The position numbers and the translations under genes were made by a program. The notes under the pieces are model-generated. The model was not told the DNA's origin. It saw nothing but the letters and a program-made list of their open reading frames with translations, and searched no databases. A DNA stretch of 64,000 nucleotides, from contig VOPR01000078.1 of the NCBI GenBank assembly GCA_009594995.1, positions 1-64,000 on the forward strand, written 5' to 3'. This document shows, piece after piece, positions 54,567 to 61,124 of the stretch (positions are counted from its first letter, which is position 1; every line of letters begins with the position of its first letter). This DNA comes from Nitrospira sp. GTDB taxonomy: Bacteria > Nitrospirota > Nitrospiria > Nitrospirales > Nitrospiraceae.

Positions 54567-54779
54567 ATGGCCGAAAACAACGCGGTCTACGCGATTCGCT
54601 TCCCCGACGGTTCCGTAACGCTCTATATCGACGAAGAATACGCCATCGATCGCGGTGTCGACCCTGCCAAGCTGGTGCGGGTCGAAATTCCACGCGAATT
54701 GTTTGTCAGCGGCAGCATCCAGCAAATTCGTGAATACGTCGCGGTCTACCTTGAGAACAGCCATCAGGGCACGGCCTAA
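54567..54779 (+). CDS. Small hypothetical protein, 70 aa
   Basis: 70 residues, acidic, with a clear ribosome site GGAG 8 nt before the ATG. The sequence (YAIRFPDGSVTLYIDEEYAI) suggests a small beta-rich protein; no known domain is recognised. It is 33 bp before the 389-residue gene on the same strand, so the two are almost certainly co-transcribed and may act together. Confidence 0.7.
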   Translation: MAENNAVYAIRFPDGSVTLYIDEEYAIDRGVDPAKLVRVEIPRELFVSGSIQQIREYVAVYLENSHQGTA

Positions 54780-54812
54780 GCGAACCTTTTACATCGCACA
54801 AGGGGCCACACC

Positions 54813-55982
54813 ATGACCGCATTGCTTACCCCGGAACTCATCGCCTCGACCATCGAACAGGCCCCGATCCAGGGCCGGATCATGCTCAAGCTGCTGCTGT
54901 TGCAGCATTTCGACATCACGCCGGAAGAGATCAGCCACATCGCGGCAGACCGGCCTGATCCACGGTGCGTGGCCGGCTCCAAACCGATTCACCAGATGGT
55001 CAAACAGGACGCGTTGCGGGATGTGACCAGCCGGCGGGACGAATATCGCCGCCGAGTCCGGTTGCGACGCGAACGGCTTTGGCTTCAGATGGAGTCCATG
55101 AAGGGGATGATCACCCTGGCTGAGGGGATGGTGCGTGCGGCATCAGACCTGCTGATTACGCAATACAAGATGAGTCCCGAAGCCTTGAACTCGATCAAGC
55201 AGGAAGCGCGTGCGGCGGTCCCCAAGCCAGCGATCCGGTTATTGAATCGACGATGGGACGAGGATGACATCTCTGCCGAAGCCTACCAGGAGGCCAGGCT
55301 GGGACTCGAAATTCAGACTCAGCTTCGCCTATTGGATAAGTACAAGAAGCGCTTCGAACTCTCGGAGCGGGAATGGAAATCGATCAATGCGGCCCCCCTG
55401 CAGGATCATGAGATCGGGCACATCTGGGGTATCCCGGCGGGCAGTCTTGCCGGCCGAAAAGTGAAACATCTCCACCAGTACCTTCAGGCCATTCAAACCA
55501 TTCTCCAGAAAACTTCGCCCAAGGACGTACCGGCGACCGGCTCGCTCGACCTTTGGAAGGAAACCCTTACAGTATTGAGCCAGCGACCAGTGGAGCGATC
55601 AATCGCGCACTACGACGGGCTGGAGCGCACAGAAGAGGCTTTGGTAGAAAGACTCCGCACCTTTGCCTGGGGAACGCTCGGCGAGGATCTCGAAGCAAAG
55701 TTCTGGCTGTCGCTCGTTCATGGCGCCAGCTCAAACGCCGTGCACTCGGAGAACACTCGGTCCCTATTCGGCCTGCAGCGGTTGATGGCGGTATTATCCG
55801 AAATTGATTCCAGCCCGGATGCGCTTGAGCAGGAACTCTTGACCCGTACGGCGCCCGTGGCTAAGGAGGCCTTGGCGTTGCCTGATGATGCCGCCCAACC
55901 CAAGCAGGAAGAAATGGGTCAGATGCAGCAACATGTCTTGACGAGTTTCATCGGCGAATTACATAACGATCTCCAACGATAA
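54813..55982 (+). CDS. Hypothetical helical protein, 389 aa
   Basis: 389 residues, nearly all helix, without signal peptide or membrane segment. Notable stretches: RRDEYRRRVRLRRERLWLQM (strongly basic helix, about 72-91), the QTQLRLLDKYKKRFELSERE region (about 170-190), and an acidic C-terminus. The N-terminal 60 residues (IQGRIMLKLLLLQHFDITPE) are more hydrophobic. No known motif is recognised. AAGGGG precedes the ATG. The basic helices suggest nucleic-acid or membrane-surface contact, but this is speculative. Confidence 0.7.
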   Translation: MTALLTPELIASTIEQAPIQGRIMLKLLLLQHFDITPEEISHIAADRPDPRCVAGSKPIHQMVKQDALRDVTSRRDEYRRRVRLRRERLWLQMESMKGMITLAEGMVRAASDLLITQYKMSPEALNSIKQEARAAVPKPAIRLLNRRWDEDDISAEAYQEARLGLEIQTQLRLLDKYKKRFELSEREWKSINAAPLQDHEIGHIWGIPAGSLAGRKVKHLHQYLQAIQTILQKTSPKDVPATGSLDLWKETLTVLSQRPVERSIAHYDGLERTEEALVERLRTFAWGTLGEDLEAKFWLSLVHGASSNAVHSENTRSLFGLQRLMAVLSEIDSSPDALEQELLTRTAPVAKEALALPDDAAQPKQEEMGQMQQHVLTSFIGELHNDLQR

Positions 55983-56094
55983 CGGAACGTCGGGAACACA
56001 TCGACAACGGGGCGCAAGTGAGCGCTGACGCCGTAGCTTCAGAGTCGCGCTAGATTTATTTTGCGGCCGCCTTCTCAGCCCGGAGTGAATTTTG

Positions 56095-56100
56095 TATAAT
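56095..56100 (+). promoter_or_regulatory. Candidate -10 box for the OB-fold gene (possible leaderless mRNA)
   Basis: Perfect TATAAT ending 9 nt before the ATG at 56110. Transcription from it would start about 3 nt before the start codon, so the mRNA would be almost leaderless. No good -35 is seen at 17 bp. Confidence 0.45.
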
Positions 56101-56109
56101 CCAACTAAC

Positions 56110-56547
56110 ATGCTGCAACGTCATGACACCGTGTTTGGCCCAGCGCGATTGAGAAGCCTTGCACTCCTGCTTGGCACATTGGTATTGGCCGTCTCGACGA
56201 TACCCGTGGGATCGCTCTCCGCTGCGGCGCTGGTGGAAGTCACCGAGCTTCTCGCCCATCCCGACCACTATGATCATCAAGTGGTCACCGTCAGCGGACG
56301 CGTGACCAGCTTTCAACTGGCGACCAATCGTGAAGGGCAACCGGCTTTCGGTTTTCTTCTTCAGGACACGGCAGGAACCGTAAAAGTTGTGGGGCTCGGC
56401 AAAGCAGATGTGCGCGAGGGTGACTACGTAGTGGTTGAGGGGGTGTTCAGCCGTCTGCGTCAAGCCGGCCGTGCGATTGTCTACAATGAAATCAAGGCCA
56501 CGTCGGTCCAGTCTATGGCCAAGATGAATCCTGATCTGGTCGGTTAA
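56110..56547 (+). CDS. Exported OB-fold (nucleotide-independent) domain protein, 145 aa
   Basis: 145 residues with an N-terminal signal peptide (LRSLALLLGTLVLAVSTIPV). The mature part TELLAHPDHYDHQVVTVSGR, FGFLLQDTAGTVKVVGLGKA and EGDYVVVEGVFSRLRQAGRA is the five-strand OB fold of the kind found in CcmE-like and tOB proteins. It may bind a ligand or partner in the periplasm; no heme-binding His of CcmE is seen in context. A -10 box TATAAT ends 9 nt upstream of the ATG and there is no ribosome site, so the mRNA could be leaderless. It ends overlapping the convergent FKBP gene by 4 bp. Confidence 0.75.
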   Translation: MLQRHDTVFGPARLRSLALLLGTLVLAVSTIPVGSLSAAALVEVTELLAHPDHYDHQVVTVSGRVTSFQLATNREGQPAFGFLLQDTAGTVKVVGLGKADVREGDYVVVEGVFSRLRQAGRAIVYNEIKATSVQSMAKMNPDLVG

Positions 56548-57020
56548 CGCTCCACCGCTCTTCCTGACGCGAGCTCTGCTTCCAGCCGGTTTTCTCCACG
56601 CCGAATATCGACCACTTTCACATCGAACACCAATGTCTTCCCGGCAAGTGGATGGTTCAGATCGAGCACAATCACCTCGGGCCTGATCTCAGCCACGTAA
56701 GGAAATACCACTCGTCCATCCGGCGCCGTGGTTTCCAGCTTCGCCCCGACCCGTTGCGCCTCCGCCGGAACCCGATCCCTTCGAACTTCGAAAAATCCCT
56801 CCGGGTGAACATCCCCATAGGCATCAGCCGGCGCAACTGTTACGCTCTTGGCTGCGCCCAGCGCCATGCCATCGAGCCCGGCCTCCAAGCCACGCAAAAT
56901 CTCATCCTGCCCATGGGTATAGACTAACGGATCCTCACCGACAGTACTTTCAATCACCCGCTCATCTTCGAGACGAATGGTGTATTCAACAGATACGACG
57001 TCTCCCCTGGATACCAGCAT
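56544..57020 (-). CDS. SlyD-like FKBP-type peptidyl-prolyl cis-trans isomerase
   Basis: 158 residues. FKBP half-domains flank an insert-in-flap: GDVVSVEYTIRLEDERVIES, YTHGQDEILRGLEAGLDGMA, KSVTVAPADAYGDVHPEGFF and VLDLNHPLAGKTLVFDVKVV. This is the SlyD layout with chaperone insert at about residues 70-120. No His-rich metal tail like E. coli SlyD is present; the tail is short (RAVER). It should catalyse prolyl isomerisation and help folding in the cytoplasm. AAGGAG precedes the ATG at 57020. Confidence 0.93.
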   Translation of the reverse strand: MLVSRGDVVSVEYTIRLEDERVIESTVGEDPLVYTHGQDEILRGLEAGLDGMALGAAKSVTVAPADAYGDVHPEGFFEVRRDRVPAEAQRVGAKLETTAPDGRVVFPYVAEIRPEVIVLDLNHPLAGKTLVFDVKVVDIRRGENRLEAELASGRAVER

Positions 57021-57283
57021 GCTCACACTCCTTTTCGCCGTGCCCCGATTGGAGGCCATCGTCAGGCGAGATACCTTCGAATTGTCGCGACCGGAACTGT
57101 TCGACCTTAACCGGATCAAATTGAGGGCACAGCTTACCACCCTCCAGAATTACCCTACCATGGCAGGACGGCCTAGTCATGCGAATTACGGGAAGCACCG
57201 GATGTCGGGAGAGAGAGAACCGGCACAGCACAATCACTAGATGACGAACTGGATGCAGCGGGAGGACAGATGAAACGGCGTGC

Positions 57284-57850
57284 CTACCAGTGACGGAACG
57301 GACCAGAATCAAGGTGCACAAACTTGCCACGAGGATAGTACCCAACCCCGCCACAGCCGAGTCTCAAGGCCACTTCTCGGAGAGTGCGTAACGGCACCCC
57401 GGGAATTTGCACATCTACCGCCTGCCCGGATACATGGTAACTGTGTCGCGCCGCACGAGTGCCCATTTTGATCAGCTGTTCGTTGTACTCAGGAGAACGA
57501 TAGCCGGACACAATGTAGACATCGCGCCGCCCGCCGATTCGCCGTTGAACAAGGTTGACGAATTCGATGAGCTGTACATCCATCGTGGTTGTTTCGTTTG
57601 TATGGTGGCAGCGGAGAAAATGATTGAGCTCACTGAGCGCACCCTCGTCGTATTCGCCGCTCTCGGTCCGGTAGGTCACCGATAGGCGCTCATCGGTGTG
57701 CAAATTGTACAAGCTCACACGTCCATCCGGAAGCCGTGACGCCCAGGCATGGGAAGGAAGCGCCAAACGTGCCACCGTCAGCGCCGCTCCCGCCGTCACA
57801 GTGCGCAAAAAACTACGTCGACTCCAGAGGGACGGTGCATTCGATGACAT
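57284..57850 (-). CDS. Tat-exported DUF882 (YcbK-type) peptidase-like protein
   Basis: 188 residues. A twin-arginine signal (SLWSRRSFLRTVTAGAALTV) starts it, followed by a domain of the M15/VanX-like DUF882 fold: LNHFLRCHHTNETTTMDVQL, DVYIVSGYRSPEYNEQLIKM (catalytic-type SGYRS block), and HSYHVSGQAVDVQIPGVPLR with the H-x-x-G-x-A-x-D zinc motif, then YPRGKFVHLDSGPFRHW. It is probably a zinc-dependent peptidoglycan hydrolase or related periplasmic enzyme. The start at 57850 has GGAG 7 nt upstream. A region of nearly 300 bp without a gene follows on its 5' side. Confidence 0.9.
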   Translation of the reverse strand: MSSNAPSLWSRRSFLRTVTAGAALTVARLALPSHAWASRLPDGRVSLYNLHTDERLSVTYRTESGEYDEGALSELNHFLRCHHTNETTTMDVQLIEFVNLVQRRIGGRRDVYIVSGYRSPEYNEQLIKMGTRAARHSYHVSGQAVDVQIPGVPLRTLREVALRLGCGGVGYYPRGKFVHLDSGPFRHW

Positions 57851-58144
57851 CAATTCGCTCCGGGTGGACAATTCGGCTCCCGCCATGCGGAGAACGTGGG
57901 GCGCGGGCTCTTCGTTTCTCACGAGGCATACCCTGCACGATCACGCGGATCGCGCGACAAACGGACCGGGAACCAATGGGCTGACGATGCCTAGGAAGAA
58001 GCCAAGCCAGCGGGTACGTGAGGACTCCATTTTTTACCAAATACGTAAGAAGTGGTCAACACATTTAGCCTTCGTCTCCCCACCTGCGCCTGTGCAACGA
58101 ACAACCGCTTCGCGCTTCCCCACACAACATACGTGAGTCCAGGA
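57851..58144. other. Intergenic region between DUF882 gene and sigma-54 activator gene
   Basis: 294 bp upstream of the DUF882 start and after the end of the sigma-54 activator gene, both on the minus strand. It must contain the DUF882 promoter. Nothing clear was seen: no hairpin with T run, no promoter pair. Confidence 0.3.
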
Positions 58145-59557
58145 TCAATGCTCCGTGACCGACGCGCGCGACGACACATCTGAAAATCGTCGAGCCTCAA
58201 GGGACCGTTCCATGCCGTATTGGCGCAACCGTCGATACAGCGTCGATCGGCTGATGCCCAACTCCTGCGCAGCCCGGCTCAAATTCCCCTGCGAGAGCGT
58301 AAACGCCTTCATAATCAGATCGGTTTCGATCCGCTGCTGGTTCACCTTGAGTGAAATCGAGCCATCATCCTGCCGCACGACCTGCCGCGGAATATCCAAA
58401 TCGGCCGGTGTCACATGCGTGCCTTCGGCCATGACCGCGGCACGGCCGATCCTGTTGAAGAGCTCGCGCACATTGCCCGGCCAGGAATAGGCGTGCATCG
58501 CATCCAATGCCTCGCGCGTGAAGCCGTACAGACGTTTGTTGTAGCGAGCGGCAGCCTGCCGCAGAAATGCCATGGCTATCAGCGACACATCCTCTCCCCG
58601 CTCGCGCAAGGGAGGCAGATTGATATGCACCACGCCGAGACGATAATAGAGATCTTCGCGGAACAGTCCCTTCTCGATGGCTTCTTTCAGATTCACATTC
58701 GTTGCGGCGATGATCCGGACATTCATTTCGATCGCCTGGTGTCCCCCGACCCGCTCAAAGGTGTGATCCTGAAGGAACCGCAAGAGCTTGACCTGCAGGG
58801 CTCCGGGAAGTTCGCCGACCTCATCGAGAAACAATGTCCCCCCCTGCGCAAACTCCACCTTTCCCTTTTTCTGGCCGACGGCGCCCGTAAATGCCCCCCG
58901 CTCATACCCGAACAACTCTGATTCAAGAAGACTCTCCGGAATCGCCCCGCAATTGATCGGCACGAACGGGCCCTGCCTCCGCAACCCCCGCTCATGAATC
59001 GCGCGCGCGGTCAACTCCTTGCCCGTTCCGCTCTCGCCGGTGATGAGGATCGGCGCATCGTTCGTTGAAACCTTGCGGATCGCGTCAAAGATGCGGTGAA
59101 TACTGGGACTCATGCCGAGCATCCCGCTGAACTCTTCGGGACCGCCGCCCGCTGTCACTCCTCGCGCCTCCTGCTCCAGGTCAGCAATACGCGCAACACG
59201 CCGTAGAATCTGTTTCAGCAGCATCGGATCGAGCGGCTTAAACAGAACATCACAGGCACCATACTGAATGGCCCGGACAGCCAGGCTACGTTCCGGTCGT
59301 TCCGTGTAGGCAATGATTTTGCCGGCAAACCCCGTCTGCCGCAGTTGCTGCAATACTCTCACGCCTTCTTCGCCTGTCTCGCTCGCGGGTGAATCGAGAT
59401 CGAGAAGGATGACCAGCGGTGCCTGTTCATGGATCTGCGCAATCGTCTCCGCATTCCACGTTGACGCAGACATGTCGAACTCGTCTTGGATCGAGGTTCG
59501 CACTGCGGAAATGATCGATTCATTGGGCTCCACAAAAAATACGTTGGGCTTGGCCAC
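58145..59557 (-). CDS. Sigma-54-dependent response regulator (NtrC family)
   Basis: 470 residues. Receiver domain 1-120 with phospho-acceptor Asp53 (LVILLDLDSPASETG) and Lys in DVLFKPLDPM; AAA+ domain at about 150-380 with Walker A GESGTGKELT, the sigma-54 contact loop GAFTGAV (ERGAFTGAVG) and Walker B GGTLFLDEVGEL; C-terminal Fis-type helix-turn-helix NLSRAAQELGISRSTLYRRL. It activates sigma-54 promoters after phosphorylation by an unknown kinase. The start is GTG at 59557, because AAGGAG lies 7 nt upstream; a TTG 30 nt earlier is less likely. Genes up- and downstream suggest a signalling cluster. Confidence 0.93.
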   Translation of the reverse strand: MAKPNVFFVEPNESIISAVRTSIQDEFDMSASTWNAETIAQIHEQAPLVILLDLDSPASETGEEGVRVLQQLRQTGFAGKIIAYTERPERSLAVRAIQYGACDVLFKPLDPMLLKQILRRVARIADLEQEARGVTAGGGPEEFSGMLGMSPSIHRIFDAIRKVSTNDAPILITGESGTGKELTARAIHERGLRRQGPFVPINCGAIPESLLESELFGYERGAFTGAVGQKKGKVEFAQGGTLFLDEVGELPGALQVKLLRFLQDHTFERVGGHQAIEMNVRIIAATNVNLKEAIEKGLFREDLYYRLGVVHINLPPLRERGEDVSLIAMAFLRQAAARYNKRLYGFTREALDAMHAYSWPGNVRELFNRIGRAAVMAEGTHVTPADLDIPRQVVRQDDGSISLKVNQQRIETDLIMKAFTLSQGNLSRAAQELGISRSTLYRRLRQYGMERSLEARRFSDVSSRASVTEH

Positions 59558-59661
59558 GATTGGGCTCCTTTCGGCTGGTGAGACCAAGGGCGCCGGTTCT
59601 ACGGACCATCGACGCCCTGTCTGCGATATGAGGAATCTGCTCTAGCCTGGCTTGACGGCCG

Positions 59662-60051
59662 CTACGAAAGCGGCGGCGGGGGATCGAGCGAGTCGCACAT
59701 GAACACATCGGCACCGAATGCTTTGGCCAACGCGGGAGAAGACGCGTCGACGCTATCGGTCGATGGGTTCATCATCGCGATAATCGGCACTTGCGGACAG
59801 GTTTGCCTGAGACGGGGAACGGTGGTGTGAAGGGGCGTGGGGTATGAGGACAACCCGACCACAATCACGTCCGGGCGAAGTTCTTTCAGATCACGCTCCA
59901 ACTGATGCTCAGACGACGTCATGGTGGCCTGGTAGCCATGCAGGGCAAACCAATCGGCACATTTGTAGCCGCTTGTGACATCTTCGTAGACCACCGCGAC
60001 CGTCGGCCGCTTGGCAGACCGCTGAGCTTTCCTGTCCGTCGGTTTTACCAT
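59662..60051 (-). CDS. Receiver-like protein lacking the phosphorylation Asp, 129 aa
   Basis: 129 residues with CheY-like pattern: VVYEDVTSGYKCADWFALHG, ELRPDVIVVGLSSYPTPLHT and VPIIAMMNPSTDSVDASSPA, then AKAFGADVFMCD. At the phospho-acceptor site the usual D-x-x-x-P is replaced: PDVIVVGLSSYP has Gly where Asp should be. It is therefore probably a pseudo-receiver working by protein contact. ATG with GGGGGA upstream. It lies 104 bp upstream of the sigma-54 activator on the same strand and could be its partner. A longer frame to 60237 has no ribosome site. Confidence 0.65.
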   Translation of the reverse strand: MVKPTDRKAQRSAKRPTVAVVYEDVTSGYKCADWFALHGYQATMTSSEHQLERDLKELRPDVIVVGLSSYPTPLHTTVPRLRQTCPQVPIIAMMNPSTDSVDASSPALAKAFGADVFMCDSLDPPPPLS

Positions 60052-60074
60052 GAGTCCCCCCACGTCTCGATCGG

Positions 60075-60320
60075 TTAGGTGGTGGTGGTGTGAACGCCGG
60101 TCAGTTGAACTAATCGATGCTTCATTTGCGGTCCCCACCAGCTGAAGTCCTGCAACATCGCCGCCTCTAGCGGACTCAGCCGAATCAGGAGATCGGACCA
60201 GCCTTGACGGTAGAAACCCGTGCGACGGTCCACGCATGACCGCTCGGCCGCCAGGTTTCCTTGCGTCACATCAAACAGCGCGATAAGTGTCGTGGTACCA
60301 GATATCCAGGGCCTCTTCAT
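60075..60320 (-). CDS. Small hypothetical protein, 81 aa (doubtful)
   Basis: An 81-codon frame in the 395-bp gap between the receiver-like and NarL-type genes. The protein (MKRPWISGTTTLIALFDVTQ then GFYRQGWSDLLIRLSPLEAA) has a plausible amino-acid mix, but neither possible ATG (60320, 60332) has a ribosome site and no domain is recognised. May be a genuine small gene in the signalling cluster or a chance frame. Confidence 0.35.
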   Translation of the reverse strand: MKRPWISGTTTLIALFDVTQGNLAAERSCVDRRTGFYRQGWSDLLIRLSPLEAAMLQDFSWWGPQMKHRLVQLTGVHTTTT

Positions 60321-60446
60321 GGGAGAGAGCATAGGCCCGGAGGGTCGATGAAGCTATCGATAGGGGCGCGATTCCTGTGTCACAAATAGACAGTGTCGAA
60401 ATGTCATTGTTCGAGCGACACAGTGCAGGCTGTCATCTTGATGCCG

Positions 60447-61094
60447 TTACACGACCAGACCATGTTGCAGAGCGTAGCGGGTCAACTCGGCATTATTCTT
60501 CAAATTCATCTTGTCTAAGATCCTCGCGCGATAGGTGCTGATGGTCGTGACGCTGAGATGAATGCTCTCGGCAATATCACTGACGGTCTGCCCTGACGCA
60601 ATCAGGCACAGCACCTCGTATTCCCGGTCCGACAACCGCTCATGCGGCAACTTGTCCACCCCGGTTCGAACCGTCAGCGCAAGAGCTTCACCCACTGACG
60701 CGCTGACGTATTGCCCGCCCGCCATGACTTTCTTCGCCGCATGGACCAATTCTTCCGGCGCACTGGCCTTGGTCAGATACCCCGCCGCCCCGGCCTTAAA
60801 CATACGGATGGCATACTGGTCCTCGGGGTGCATGCTCAAGATCAAGACCGGCAACGTCGGCGCCAGTTGCTTCAGTTCTTTCAGCACTTCAGGACCGCTC
60901 CGTCCCGGCATGCTGATATCCATGACCACCAGATCGTACGGCTGCTCGCGAACATGGTCCAGCATCTCCTGGGCATTTCCGCATTCGGCCATGCTGGCGC
61001 CTTCAAATCCTTCCTCAAGGATGTCCTTGACCCCGCGGCGAAATGAGGGATGATCATCGACAACAAGAATTCGCACCGTCGCTGTATTTCGCAT
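60447..61094 (-). CDS. NarL/LuxR-family response regulator
   Basis: 215 residues. Receiver domain with acidic pocket VVDDHPSFRRGVKDILEE, phospho-acceptor Asp59 in YDLVVMDISMPGRSGPE and Lys in AAGYLTKASAPEE; C-terminal LuxR helix-turn-helix LSDREYEVLCLIASGQTVSD to VTTISTYRARILDKMNLKNN. It is the expected partner of the PAS histidine kinase immediately upstream (30 bp), a HisKA_3-type kinase that normally pairs with NarL regulators. GGAGGG lies 5 nt before the ATG. Target genes are not known. Confidence 0.95.
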   Translation of the reverse strand: MRNTATVRILVVDDHPSFRRGVKDILEEGFEGASMAECGNAQEMLDHVREQPYDLVVMDISMPGRSGPEVLKELKQLAPTLPVLILSMHPEDQYAIRMFKAGAAGYLTKASAPEELVHAAKKVMAGGQYVSASVGEALALTVRTGVDKLPHERLSDREYEVLCLIASGQTVSDIAESIHLSVTTISTYRARILDKMNLKNNAELTRYALQHGLVV

Positions 61095-61124
61095 CGTTCC
61101 CTCCATCATGCCGTATCCCCTTCC

